Shown piece by piece: positions 1 through 11,209 of a DNA stretch of 64,000 nucleotides. The stretch spans positions 61,411-125,410 of the forward strand of contig MOWL01000076.1 in the NCBI GenBank assembly GCA_002110485.1, in the 5' to 3' direction. Every line of letters begins with the position of its first letter. The first letter of the stretch is position 1. Position numbers and translations under genes: made by a program. Origin of the DNA: Emergomyces orientalis (lineage: Eukaryota; Ascomycota; Eurotiomycetes; Onygenales; Ajellomycetaceae). Below the pieces are notes generated by a model. That model was not told the origin of the DNA, made no database searches, and saw nothing but the letters and a program-made list of their open reading frames with translations.

Positions 1-1
1 C

Positions 2-1943
2 GCCAAACGAGACACTTCTAGCCGTGCAACATCCATATCTCACTCTCCCAAGGCGGGTGCTGGAAGCGGCGAAGCCGGCACTGGCATCGCCGGTGGACGC
101 TCTATTCCGCTCAAGAGACAACGCCAGCCCGGGGTCGGTACCGGTGCCATGCACCCCATGGTCGCGGTCGAAGTGCCTGTCATAGCGGCTCGCCTCGAAG
201 AAGACATGTCAAGCTCGATGCGGTACGAGAATGGCCCAAGCAGCCGACTCCGGACCCCCCAACGGAAGACTCGTGCACGATCGAGGCGTGAGGTCCCCGA
301 TACCCAGGACCGTAGGCTTCCCGGGAAACCCGTGCAGTGTGTCGAAGACAACACGACCATGTCCGACACGGCTGGCTCCTGCGCACCCTCCGACGGTACA
401 GATGACGACTACCGTGCGAGCAGCGAAGAGGATGGCCCAGCGAAACCGCCACCGAAGCGTCGCAGGCTTCCCACACAGCCATCCGACGCTGCGTCGCGCC
501 GCCCTCGGTTTCGGATCCCAAGAGCAGCAGCCGCTGCAGGCCGTGAATGTGTCGAGCAGGAAGACAGCAGGGTGCGAACGACGACTGCGAAGGACCGTTC
601 CACATCCCCCTGGAACACAGACCATGGCCCGGACACACCTACCCACTCACGGCCTCCAATTGAAGCCGAGAGGCGTAGTTGCCCTATTCCATTGTTGGCC
701 CGAGGGGAAGCTGTGATGCTGTCATCTACGGTGGCCCAAGTTGTTTTCGAGATGGTCACGGGCCGTCCAATGACCGCCTCAGATCTCGCGGGCGAGATGA
801 CAGCCTCGGTCGATACCGAAAGAGATTACGGCGGACGGAAGGTCGAGGGTCCGGACGGGAAAAGACGTCGCTGGACTCGAGAGGAGGATGCCCGCCTAGT
901 GGCCCTGAAGCTGGACGGCTTCCCTTGGCCGGAGATCGAGGAGCGGTTTCCACACAGACAACTCGGCTCCTTGCGGCAGCGATGGTACACAAAACTTCAG
1001 AATACGCAAGCAAGCCCCCTCACCGACCCCCCCACCGACAAGCGGAGGCAAGAGGGGAACTGTAAGCGCGCCCATGCGTAGAATGTGTTTTGCAATGGGT
1101 ACTTACTGATGCCAAGCGAGCCCACCAGGTCGTGTGTCGGCTGGTGAACCCCTTCCAATATCGAAGCCGCCCACGCCCCTCGAAACTTCACATCGCTATC
1201 CCGGCGGACAACCCCAACCAGCAGATGATCCCGCCACGCCAAATGCGAAACCCCGCACACTTTCTCCGTCCTCAACAGTGACCACCATGTGCCCAGTGTG
1301 CAATTCTGTGGTCGAGGTGGAGGCTTCCAGTGCGTTCAATGCCGCCAACAATCGCATGCGGGTCCGCGAGCAGCTGCGGTTCTGCGAGAAGCACCGAAAG
1401 GAAACCGCACGGCGCGAGTGGTCCCGACTTCGTTATCCCATCATAGCTTGGGACCGCCTAGATGATCGGTTGACTCAATTCCATCCTCGCCTGCGCCGGA
1501 TCCTCGATGATTCCGGGTACCGCTCCCGCTATAAGAGTGTTGTGCACAAGAAAGTGCGGAAGCATGGCAGGAAGATCCTCTGCCGGAGTGTCCTGCACAG
1601 CACTGGCTACTATGGCCTTAGAGGCCATGAGATCCTGTGAGTGAAGAAACACCACTCCACCCCCACCCCCAATCACGACCGTGTGAACCCACCGAGGAAC
1701 CTCTTCACTGACCTTCCCCTCAGCTCAGCGCATGTGGTGTCTCACTTTAAAGATGCCATCAACTCACTGGCCGGCATCGATAGCGTGGTGTCAAAGTATG
1801 GTCCCGTTGTGTATGCCCAGGAGGTCTTGGTTCCCGAACTGCTGGAGATGTTGGTCCGGGAGGACATGGAAGTCAATGCCAAAGGTGCCCGCCGGATTCT
1901 GAAGGAGAGTAACAAGATCGGGAATTTGCTTAACCTTGAGTGA
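2..1943 (+). CDS. Myb/SANT + RTC4-like domain protein (5' partial, three exons)
   Basis: The frame is open through the left window edge, so the start lies outside. Proposed exons are 2-1061, 1117-1636 and 1724-1943. The introns (1062-1116 with a TACTGATG branch site, and 1637-1723 ending CCTCAG) keep frame and remove the stops. The first exon is low-complexity, Arg/Pro/Ser-rich, and ends in a Myb/SANT-like helix block at about 850-1000 (WTREEDARLV ... WPEIEERFPHRQLGSLRQRW). Exon 2 has a CPVC motif and a Trp/Arg/Tyr-rich block, and exon 3 has YGPVVYAQEVLVPEL, together resembling the RTC4-like domain of fungal proteins. This suggests a DNA- or chromatin-associated nuclear protein; its exact role is unknown. 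Myb/SANT genes are recurrent Starship passengers, which matters given the DUF3435 and DUF3723 genes further right. Intron borders are inferred by eye. Confidence 0.75.
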
Positions 1944-2513
1944 ATCAGGAACATGTACGGAGTAGTTATTGGTTAACAGTAATACCGTAACATATTATTT
2001 AACGCTACCCAATGATCAGCATTGTAACTATCTTAGTGAATAACATAGCCATCAGAACATATATTTTGGGTGGCTCTCAACGTCTTTGCCCTCGCCAGTT
2101 CTACCCACTCAAAGTTTCACCTAACTTCTGTCTCACATAACCTCGGAATTCAGCAAGCATCGTATTGTACTGAGTTGCTATCATTGAGGCACTGGTCAAA
2201 GTGGCTATCGAGAAAAAGGCGGTCTCTTTGGGCCGTCTGAGGGGGATCAATTATTAAGCCAACTAAAAGGTTATAAAATTTAATACAATAAAAATGAATA
2301 TAGCTTGATTAACGAACAAAAAAAGGGATAGCTTGAAAGTTCCAGATATGAAGCCACCTGGGTGCCCAAAATATGGCCGGACGCGTGGCCTGGAGAAGGA
2401 AATTAATTGATAAAAATATCAAATATATTTAGACAGTCAAATCCATAGACAAGGTACTCCCATCTTGCTCTCGAGGAGTCAATCTCTGAGAGCCATTTGA
2501 AAACACAACTGTT
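1944..2513. other. Intergenic, AT-rich, contains dispersed repeat copy 1
   Basis: No coding region was recognised. The stretch carries one copy (about 1965-2103) of a repeat that recurs at about 4867-5003. The rest is AT-rich sequence without a clear signal. Confidence 0.6.
1965..2103 (+). repeat. Dispersed direct repeat, copy 1
   Basis: It begins GGTTAACAGTAATACCGTAA and ends near CTCGCCAGTTCTACC. It aligns in the same orientation with 4867-5003, with roughly one difference every ten bases, several of them C/T. Weaker similarity seems to continue for about 150 bp beyond. The two copies flank the kinase-like pseudogene and the BTB gene. Confidence 0.7.
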
Positions 2514-3118
2514 CTAGGACCACAATTCTAGACGTAGCATTTGCAGCCAGGAAACTTCAGATATAAACAAATCTAACATTTTCTCAATCCAGAGGCCCCG
2601 ATCATCGTCTCAATGTAATGCACAAACAGCTAGACAGTACTTCCAGTAACTTGGATACCAACCAGACTTCTCCCAGTCAAGAATGGCAACCTCCAAAGCG
2701 CGATTATTGACAGTCGTCTGCTGGGGTCACTCTGAATCATAATATTTTTGCGTTGACAGTCACCATGAGTAAACATTGGCTTGTGGCCACAGAAAATGTG
2801 TGGCAGATATTGGCGATAAAAATCTGCCCTGTAACAAGGCTGGCAGTCATGAGTGTATTTGCGCGCTATCGCTTCGTTGAGCGCAGCTTTGGTGGTGAAC
2901 AGACTGTTGATCGTAGCTTCTGCGTGCCGCGTCCAAAATATCTCATCATGAAGGGTTCGTTTGCCTATGCTGCCATAGTAACCTGGTGATGGCAACTGGC
3001 GTAGCTCCTTGTAGTAACCGCGCAGTTTTGCAACAATAGATTCCTTTTCTGCACCTGTCAAACTCGCCCACAGTTTTGCGAGTATTGAGAGGGTTGGATG
3101 TTTGGGTGAATCGTCCAT
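2514..3118 (-). pseudogene. Phosphotransferase (APH/choline-kinase-like) pseudogene, N-lobe missing
   Basis: The C-terminal lobe of a fungal APH-type kinase is recognisable. It has a helix with KLRGYYKELRQLPSPGYYGS, then the catalytic loop THGDCQRKNIMI (HGD....N). After this, reading must jump frame near 2690 to recover the expected AILDWEKSGWYPSYW block; the metal-binding segment just after the catalytic loop is therefore broken. A TGA at 2610-2612 falls where relatives usually have Trp, and recognisable sequence continues to a TAG at 2514-2516. The N-lobe with the nucleotide-binding loop is absent upstream of 3118. I read this as a truncated, frameshifted relic. In intact relatives the enzyme phosphorylates small molecules, but no substrate can be named. 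Confidence 0.7.
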
Positions 3119-3259
3119 ACATTATGATTGGACAACATACTTGATATAATTTAAGTCTTTACTCGGTCCAGTGCGGGGTAAACCTGGGGCATTTTTCAGA
3201 AATATGAACACAAACATTTCTCACCGCTCCCTGACATAGTTCAAAATAAATCGGCTTAG

Positions 3260-4153
3260 ATGTTCTCAGAATGCCAGATTACAAGAGGTATGAGAGTCTT
3301 GCATGTTGGGAGGACCTTAGAATCATCTAACCTAACCAGTATCATCTGCTCGTCGCCATATGAATTCCTTGTGGGTGCTGATCGGACCCGCATGGTCATC
3401 CACGACGGCATAGTACAAAATCTGTCTGAGCCTTTGAGCGCATTGATCCACAATGGCCAGATGAAAGAGTCTATTTCAGGAGGCGGTCCACTAGATGATG
3501 TCGATGTTGACACCTTCACTGGATTTTGCGAATTCGCATACACGGGCGTATATAACACTCCCGCCAAAAACCCCGAGGAAATGAGCATAATCACCCAGTC
3601 CTTCACGAACCTTGAGACCAAAGCCGGAAGCAATGCTGAATCCGACAACGTGCAGGAAGACAATGAGTTTTTCGATTCTTGGAAAGACAAAAAGGGCCGG
3701 AACAAGTCAAATCGGGGGGGACCTGCATCCTCCACAGTCTATACTGTATACCCCTATGAGCAACTCTGGAAACGTTTCAGGGCTCGGTCGTTCAGTGGTG
3801 CGGAGGCTTCGGTCTCATCTCACCCATGCATTCTATACCATGCAAAGTTATACGTGTTTGCAACAACATATCTCATTGAACCATTGCGGATCCAATGCCT
3901 AAAAAGTCTTCACCGAGATCTCTGTGGCTTCTCGCTGAACAAAGAAACAACGCCTCTGATTCTCGACTTGCTTGACTTCACTTACACGCATACTGGCAGA
4001 TATGAGCCAGGCGGAAGATCCCTTCTCCGAAACTTGGTGATTCATTACGTTGCTTGTGAGGTTCGGAAGCTTTTGGATGATGACAGGCTTCAAATGCTTT
4101 TGGATGCAGACGGGGAGATGGGTTCAGATCTAGTGTGGAGGCTTGCTAAGTAA
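3260..4153 (+). CDS. BTB/POZ domain protein
   Basis: A single open frame of 297 aa starts at ATG 3260; the Met at residue 11 is a plausible alternative. Residues about 28-100 match the fungal BTB pattern: SSPYEFLVG, then VIHDGIV, LSALIHNGQMKES, and DVDVDTFTGFCEFAYTGVY. BTB domains mediate dimerisation and often recruit substrates to Cullin-3 ligases, but many fungal BTB-only proteins have no assigned role. A Lys/Ser-rich insert (about residues 115-155) separates this from an alpha-helical C-terminal half (YHAKLYVFATTYLIEPLR ... CEVRKLLDD), typical of these proteins. No intron is needed. It lies between the two copies of the dispersed repeat. Confidence 0.85.
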   Translation: MFSECQITRGMRVLHVGRTLESSNLTSIICSSPYEFLVGADRTRMVIHDGIVQNLSEPLSALIHNGQMKESISGGGPLDDVDVDTFTGFCEFAYTGVYNTPAKNPEEMSIITQSFTNLETKAGSNAESDNVQEDNEFFDSWKDKKGRNKSNRGGPASSTVYTVYPYEQLWKRFRARSFSGAEASVSSHPCILYHAKLYVFATTYLIEPLRIQCLKSLHRDLCGFSLNKETTPLILDLLDFTYTHTGRYEPGGRSLLRNLVIHYVACEVRKLLDDDRLQMLLDADGEMGSDLVWRLAK

Positions 4154-5342
4154 CCTAGATTTGCGATGGCCAACCAAGTAGACAGGAAGGATACAGATCT
4201 TATAAAACATCTTGAAATACTGAAGAGTGATGGTAAATCATTGAAGTACAACAAATTTCTACAACACAGACAGGCACAGTGCGCCGCCGTCTCGTGGGCT
4301 TTTCACCGGGCGCCATGTAGGGTATCGTACATTGATTGATTGATTCATAGACTGTCCCAACCGCCCGCAGGCAGTTATGCAGCGTACGACTATAAATACA
4401 GGTGTTCCCGCTCTTGCTTCCGAGACCAAGCTATTCGTGGTCCGAATTGCTTCCCTTCTGCTCAAGCTCAGATACCCCTCTACCAATAATCTTTCTATCA
4501 GTTCCGTATCTATGCACTTGTCGGGCCTTTCCTGACTTCTATATACATGTATGCAAGCTCAAATAGGCAAAGTAGCAGTATCCGTGTATGCGAGTACTTT
4601 GAGGCCATTCCTAGCTCTTTCCTGATTCTGTATGTTTGTGTAATTCGAGATGCCGATGTGGCCGCCATTTAAGTTCTGTGACGTGTGTGACATGCTTGAT
4701 GATGTGAATCCGGCCGCGTCTCCTTGGGGCTCTAGTATATACATACTATCGCACAAGCTGACAATGTCGTTCAATGTGACCTTCGCAATCACAGTCGCCC
4801 GTAATCCAGTGTCGCCCTGTGTCGCCCGTCATTTCAGTGCCGTAGGTCAAGCATAGATAAATGGTGTTATTGGTTAACAGCAATACTGTAACATATTATT
4901 TAACGCAACCCAATCATGCATCGTAACTATGTTAGTGAATAACGTAGCCATCAGAATATATATTTTGAATGACTCTCAATGTCTTTGCCCTCGCTAGTTC
5001 TACCACAATTTGGTAGGGATTTGAACAGTGTTATTTCTGATCTTTTACTCAATTTCCTCCCTTGCAATGGTAGCACTGTCACTTGGTAAATATTGAAGCA
5101 TCATTCAAGTGGCTACGCAGTACTAAGGTTCAAGATCTGGAGCTGAGCCTAATCAGATTGTTGAATCGAATTGGCATGCGGAAGATGCTTGGTACTAATC
5201 TAGAAAGGAGGCTCCTGGCATGCGCTGGTTTACCTGACCAAATCAATAGTAGGGAGGAAAATGGAAATGGTTTTCGTGAGATTGGGCCAACCCCCTTCTT
5301 CAGTGCTGACATAATCCACGTGACCACGTTCGACTACAATCG
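4154..5342. other. Intergenic, contains dispersed repeat copy 2
   Basis: No convincing gene was seen; short open frames here lack family motifs or conserved splicing. It includes the second repeat copy at about 4867-5003 and a short tandem (TGTCGCCCGT-like) near 4795-4830. Confidence 0.55.
4867..5003 (+). repeat. Dispersed direct repeat, copy 2
   Basis: Same orientation as 1965-2103. Shared blocks include GGTTAACAG, GTAACATATTATTTAACGC and TCTTTGCCCTCGC. It may be an old transposon end or a remnant of a segmental duplication. Confidence 0.7.
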
Positions 5343-6188
5343 TTATTTCAGTAAGCGCTCCGGCCCTCCATACTCCTGCATATCATCCAATGTCATCTTG
5401 GCATACACTTCGTAGCCCCAGGAAACTCTCCTTATATTTCGTCGAAGGGATGGAATGGCGACAAACCTATCGGAGTCACAAGACAGGTTGCTGGGAGTCA
5501 TTGGCTCATCGATTATGATGGGATCTTCTGCGAGAGCGAGTGAGGTGTGAGAAAGGTTTTTTTTTTCATGGAGTGGGTGCTGAGCCTTACCAGCAGAACC
5601 CGAGTTCCACTGCTTTTCTTGGGTGCCATATCCCCGTGCTTCTTGTAAATCCATCCGCCCTACTATCTTGTACGCTTCGTGCCCGTTTCGCTTAGACACC
5701 AGCGCCTCTATAGTCACCTGGGAAAGGGGCAAGATAATGTATTCCTGCTTATCCAGCGTCTCCCGCCACGCATCGCCTTCCCAATGGTCCGACACCGGGG
5801 GGATAGCTTCCTCCGATCGGTGAGCTTGGATATGGCGTTCCTCGCCCGGGCGTGGGCCGTCTTTGATGGAGCCAATTGAGTCATTCAAAGACCCTTTCGA
5901 TGTGTTGCCTTCGCGATAGTCAGAGGCCATGGGAGGGGTTGGCTCTTGTCGACTGGGTGGGTCGTTGGCAACGTCGCTAGGGCTTGGGCGAGCCTCCTCG
6001 ATGGGGTCGTCGGAGAAATCCGACAGCTGGAGTGACGGAGGGGGAACATCGACTGGGGAGGGGTCGAACAGGCTCCATTCGTCCCAGTTAATGTCATCGA
6101 GACCAGAGACGGTGGATGGCAGTGAAGAAAAGTTGGCAAACGTCTCACTTGCTGCATCCTTGGAGAGATGAACGGACGCAGAGAAGAG

Positions 6189-6230
<42 letters not shown>

Positions 6231-6287
6231 TGGAAGGAGGTGCAGGGGCTCTTCGTTTGACCGAGGATCAGGAGTGTTCGCTTCCAA
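5343..6287 (-). CDS. Uncharacterised protein with Met-Pro repeat
   Basis: The frame is open over 314 codons but the first in-frame ATG is at 6230, inside the repeat. An upstream exon ending near 6460 and spliced to an acceptor CTCTCAG near 6305 would supply a normal start and keeps phase; this is a suggestion only. The N-terminal part has about seven Met-Pro pairs from a GCCCAT hexanucleotide array, then acidic and Ser/Pro-rich sequence (LDDINWDEWSLFDPS), then a more ordered segment (YIILPLSQVTIEALVSKRNG). The C-terminus has an ITVMVI-free basic/Trp motif, RRVSWGYEVYAKMTLDDM. I do not recognise the family. Low complexity and acidic patches would fit a nuclear or regulatory protein, but that is inference. 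Confidence 0.5.
6186..6231. repeat. GGGCAT hexanucleotide microsatellite
   Basis: About seven tandem GGGCAT units encode Met-Pro repeats on the minus strand. Copy number is likely polymorphic between strains. Confidence 0.9.
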
Positions 6288-6795
6288 AAGGTGCGCCGTG
6301 TCCAGCTGAGAGCCTCAAGTGGACGGAGAACAAGCCTTGCGAAGCTAGATTCTACGACAAGGATAATTATTGCAAGGAGAAGAAGTTGCTCGAGACCGGC
6401 TTTTGGGGAACGTGGAATTAGAACCTTGAAAAAAATAGCAATAAAGTCAACTCGTACTTGATCAGTTGCTCTACTTGAGTGGGATCCGTTTGCCCCATAG
6501 GGGGACAACGACGGTGGAATCGAGGTTGACAGGATTGTTGGAGGCGAACACCCCGTACTATATTTTGGGCGGTGTGGGATTGTGTGCATTGGTGATAAAA
6601 TGAAAGGGGGACGTCAATAGGTTATGTTCTGCAGAGAGAGTACTTGGAGGTAGATCAATATGATTCACATTGTTACACTGGATCGGGGTGGTCGGTCGGC
6701 TGACAACAAATGACGGTGCGGAATCAACGCCAAGTCGGAATTTATTCTTGCATAGGGCGGCAACTGGTAGGGTTCGGTGGTGAGGTCGACAATCC

Positions 6796-8998
6796 TCAGT
6801 TCATTTCACCGAAAACATACTTCCGAACAGCCTACAATCACATCAGCGGAGTAGTAGGTACACCGAGACTCAGTCCTCACCGTACGAAGGGCGTCCGTAT
6901 GTTGCTGCATGCGAGCATAGACCCCTCGATACTGCTCGATGGTTTCGTTAACGACCCGAGTCTTAGTCGTTTGCCCATTGCATATGGCGTTCATCTTTAG
7001 CTCCAACTACGCCTGTCATCAGCAGCCCGTGACGGGATTGATCAAGAACGTTATCTTACCTCCTTGCGTAAAAATGGCTTCATCAAATTAGTCTCGAACC
7101 CCATATTCTCGTGACCCTCAACCAAAGCGACTCCCAGCGTCGTGGGTATGAACTCCCGAACACCTGTGATAGTGCCACCGCGGCCAGCACCGCGGCCAGC
7201 ACCGCGGCCAGCACCGCTATTCCTGCCGCCACGACGAGGGGATACTGCAGTTCTACCTCTATGACCATTTCCGCCTCTCGCTTGGGCTGGCAACTCCTCG
7301 GACTCTTCTTCGTCATTTCCATGCCGCGCCTGCCTTGGCTGAGCTCTGGCTTCGACGTATTGTCGGTCTATAATTGTGACAATATGGTCGGCCATGGTAG
7401 CATCAGTGCCGATACCATTCGCGTCCATTAGTGCAAGCAGGTCTGGTTCAGTTAGATATCCAGGTGGTGACGTCTTACCTTCACTGAGAATGGCTTCGGT
7501 CGGCTCGAAGACCTCGCCTTCGATGAACGGGGGAAGTTCTTGGTTGCTCCACCGATCGTAAACGTAGACATCGAGATAGTTGCGCTCTAATATTACAAGG
7601 CCAGATGCATGGAATGTTTCTGGTCCATAGAGAATAATAATGTCGGTCTTTGACCCCTGGGCGTCTTTGCTGCAGCATGCCAGAAAGCGCCGGACGACGA
7701 ACTCATGAACACGCTGCTCTTCATGTGAGAGCGTAGTTGGATTGACGAAATTGACCGGGTGGATAGGCGGGTGGGCCTTATCATCATTATGTCCGTTACG
7801 GGGCCACGAAAAGCCTCCTTCGACCAGCGCCGTTGCATAATCAGCCCAGCGGCCGCCCTGCGCCTGCTTCTGGACGAGGCCGCGAAGGTCCATACCCCGA
7901 TCGAACTGATCTGTCTCGGTTCGAGGATAGCTAATCCAACCTTTTTGATATAGCTTTTCTGCAAGCTGCAGAACCTTTTGACTGTTCATTCCGAAGAATC
8001 TGCTACCGCATTTCTGAAGCTCTAGAGTAGTCAACGGTAAGGGTTTCCACTTGCTCGTTGGCGTGGTTTTGACCTTTTGGACCTGAGCATTCTGCGAAGT
8101 GAGACACCGCTCATAGAGAATAACAGCTGTCCTTCTGTCGAAGAGGTGTTTACGAGCCCAACTAAAGTCCACCCTTGTTCCAGCTTTTCGATGCATCAGT
8201 TTGATGCTCCAGAATGGTTCCGGGATAAAATTCCGAACGCGCCAGTAGCGCTCGACGATGAAGCCAAGCGTAGGAAACTGACAGCTCCCGTAGCTGATTA
8301 ATTGAGAGGCTTCTGACAGATTGCCTCGCTGGAGTACAGGACGAAGGCTCAGAGTGAGGTGCCGGGTGAAGCTTGCGCCCACACGAAGATCGAGCTCGAT
8401 ACGTGAAGCTACTGCGTTGGCTTGCGCTTCGTCCAGATCGGCGGGATGATGAGCGGCGTGGATGATATGCGTTCTTTCGATGTTGGAGAAATGTGCTCTT
8501 ACTGTGCCGCCAGCGCGACCCAGAGCCTGGTTGCTTTGTGCTGCCACCGACCGAATCTCGGTGCCTATATGCTCACCTTCGCGGTCGCAGTCGGTCCAGA
8601 TAAAAAGCACGTCGGCCCGGCGAGCGTGTCGCTTGATGTTGTCCGCGATAGGCTCGCTGTTGCTACCAACGAAAACCTCGATGCGAGCGTCAAAAAGCGC
8701 AGATGGGTCGCATGAAGTCCAGCTCTTGTATCGCGGCTCAAACTCGTGGCTGAGGAGGTGGCCGAGCACAGAGGTCATCGTGACACTGCAATGACCCCAT
8801 TGTGGAAAGGTGTAGTCGAATTCGTAGTTCTTCACATACGGATTGCCTTGGATGTTATGCTGCACGTTCATTAGCTCGACTGGCTGATTGCGCGGGTCTG
8901 TGCTCACGAACGGTAATCACTCGATATCCCAAGTGGTTTGCAATTGCTTTCGCAATCGATGGCTTTTCCGCAACGCATAACACCGTCCTCACCTCCAT
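6796..8998 (-). CDS. TOP3: DNA topoisomerase III (type IA), four exons
   Basis: Proposed CDS is the complement of 8921-8998, 7060-8859, 6881-7006 and 6796-6831. The introns (8860-8920, 7007-7059, 6832-6880) all have GT/AG ends and branch-like CTAATG or CTGATG sites. The start ATG (8998) gives VLCVAEKPSIAKAIANHL, the N-terminal Toprim signature. Further on are DCDREGEHIG (Toprim acidic motif), QFPTLGFIVERYW, and the active-site Tyr in GWISYPRTETDQF. The second exon ends in a Gly/Arg (RGAG) tract, then GVALVEGHENMGF. The last exons give the conserved tail TTKTRVVNETIEQYRGVY and AVRKYVFGEMN. Length (about 679 aa) suits eukaryotic Top3 without a long zinc tail. It relaxes negatively supercoiled DNA and, with a RecQ helicase and Rmi1, dissolves recombination intermediates in the nucleus. 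It appears intact; whether this is the only genomic copy is unknown. Confidence 0.92.
7180..7216. repeat. Short GC-rich tandem (CACCGCGGCCAG) in TOP3
   Basis: Three tandem 12-base units, encoding the Gly-Arg-Gly-Ala repeats of the TOP3 basic linker on the minus strand. Confidence 0.8.
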
Positions 8999-9368
8999 AG
9001 CAGATCGTGTGTTTCGCGTTGACACAGATCGGAAAGGCAAAGTATATACTACCCCCGAACGACGCGTCTCCGGACGTGCGCAGGCCTAAGGTAAGTAGCT
9101 GTATGCGAAAATCGTGTTAGCATATCTGGCAAAAGGCCAGTCGACACTGCCATAGGCACTGTCTGTAAGCACCTTTTGTATGTAGAATAAAATTTTTGTC
9201 TAAGCTAAGAGTCTTCTGAGTTGAGGAAGGCTAAGTCGTCACATGATCAATCGTGATTACATAAGGGAATACCCCTTGGAGGAGAGTACAGGCTATCGCA
9301 ACAGCTATCTCGACGATGCTTTTATTGTTTGGAGTAACCGGTGATCGTTTAGGTTACTACTTGACAAA
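8999..9368. other. Intergenic between TOP3 and the hAT relic
   Basis: Likely holds the TOP3 promoter (to its right) and the left end of the hAT element. No terminal inverted repeat could be fixed by eye. Confidence 0.4.
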
Positions 9369-10775
9369 GTGGCTAATAACGACACTGCAGATGCTGCTCT
9401 TGCGCTCAATACAACTTCAACTCCGCCCAACGATGCCTCCACTGCATTTGCCACATGCTCAACCTCGTCGCTCAAGCGCTTATATGATCAAACTACCTAC
9501 GAGAACGCTCACGAACACTGCACTAAAGAGGAGTTATACGTGCACGTTGGCGCAAAAATAGCCCCATTGGGGTCCTTTTTTGACGATATCAACTACGTCA
9601 AAACGCCGCAACAATACGAGCTCTTTCAAGACTGCCAGCACGCTACAGACGCTTATCCATCCGTTGATAAACCACCTAAAACACCCGAGCAGGTTAAGCC
9701 AGTTGTTATTTGATGGAACTCAGCGTACCCAGCTCTTGAGTGCGCCACACGCTTACAAAGTGCGTTTAATTGCTACACTAGCACCATATAAACAGAGTTA
9801 CAATTGACGACTCAAACTCGATAAGGAGTAACAACAAGCTACCTGACGCGCCAAGTTGGATGAGATCTGGTGGCCTTACTGCTGCTGACTGGGCCGTGAT
9901 TACTGCGTATTAAGAGACTCCAAAGCCGCTCAAAGGAGCTACTCAACGCCTTGAAGGCCGCGGCAAAGACGGCAAAGACGGCGCTATATACGAGATTATA
10001 CCAGTGCACGAGCACGTCCTTAACTGCCTCGAGGAGCGACTCCAATTGTACGGAGATGTTGACTTTAACGCTCATTGTGAGGCCCCAGAAGATCATCTCA
10101 AAATAAACCTCAACGCTGCCTAGCGCAAGGCGAATGATTATTCCTCCAAACTCAACACTACACCCATCTATTACGCAGCTGTTTGCCTCCACCTATACTA
10201 CAAATACTACTGCGAGAACAGTTGGTTTAATAAAACAGGGTGGCTTGAACGGACAAACGCTGGCCTTCAAGAGCTCTGGGCATTGTACAAATCTCAACGG
10301 CCGCGCTCGTCGCGCGGAGTTGCACCTACAGGCAGCTCAATTGATGACGCAATTGGTGCTTACTTGCGCCGCGGAGGCAATGCAGACGCTCGAATTGATA
10401 AGTTTGAGGACTGGAAACTTCATGAACCTGAGTTGACAGCAGCCCAGTACAAGGCACATGGCAGCCCAGTCTTGTATTGGATACAACTGCGGCCAAAATA
10501 CCCTGATTTAGTGCAGCTTGCTATTGACATTATGACTATCCCAGCATCAAGTGGCGATTGTGAGTGACTCTTCAGCAAGCTGGGCGACCTACTTAAGCCC
10601 AAACGTCACAGCACTAGCAGTGAAGTACTTACAGCTTTCTAATTAGTACGCTTGTGGGTAAGAGCTGGCTTCAAAACACCATATACTAATGACGAGATGG
10701 ACGTAACTGACGAGGAGGTGATGTGTGACTTCAACATGTGTGAGTGGGATACTTCAACACTGTAATTTGTATGGC
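9369..10775 (+). pseudogene. hAT-family DNA transposase, decayed
   Basis: The frame is broken by stops, but hAT motifs appear in order. They are a WNSAYPALECATRLQSAF block, then GLTAADWAVI with PLKGATQRLEGRGK, then YSSKLNTTPIYYAAVCLHLYYK. The C-terminal dimerisation domain is SPVLYWIQLRPKYPDLVQLAIDIM followed by IPASSGDCE[stop]LFSKLGDLLKPKR. The stop in the last motif is a TGA where the family has Arg (CGA). Another TGA precedes WNSAYP at the same kind of site, and TAA appears at Gln positions. All are C-to-T changes. hAT transposases cut and paste DNA and leave 8-bp target duplications; I could not identify terminal repeats. This copy cannot make a functional enzyme as read. Confidence 0.85.
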
Positions 10776-11209
10776 AGTCGATCTCTTTGGCATCAATCAA
10801 GCAATCACTTGTCTGTGGCTCCCGGTATTCTCTTTGCCTTTTCCTTTGAAAGAAGAAAGCTCTTTTGCTTATTTGGGATGGAGTAAGTGGTCCCCAAGTG
10901 CAGTCACGCTGTAGAGAATATTTACTCGAGGCCACACGGATCATGATCAACTTTCAAGCACAATGTACTCAATGGGGGAGGAAGTAGTGAGTGACAGTTT
11001 GCATATGTTTCCTATATGTATAGAGCTGGCTGGCCGGCCGACATGACAGCTCCCTCATCTGTCACGCGTTTTCCATCCCAAAACGAGTGTCCATTCCTGA
11101 TGTCCAATTCCCCGCAGATCCATCAATGCCTGCATTCGACTGTCGTGCAACATCCAACTATTCAACTTCGCCAGATCCACGCGACACACGCTGCCCCCGA
11201 ATCGATACC
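10776..11209. other. Intergenic, nothing recognised
   Basis: It probably includes the right end of the hAT relic and the 3' flank of the small Cys-rich gene. No other feature is visible. Confidence 0.4.
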
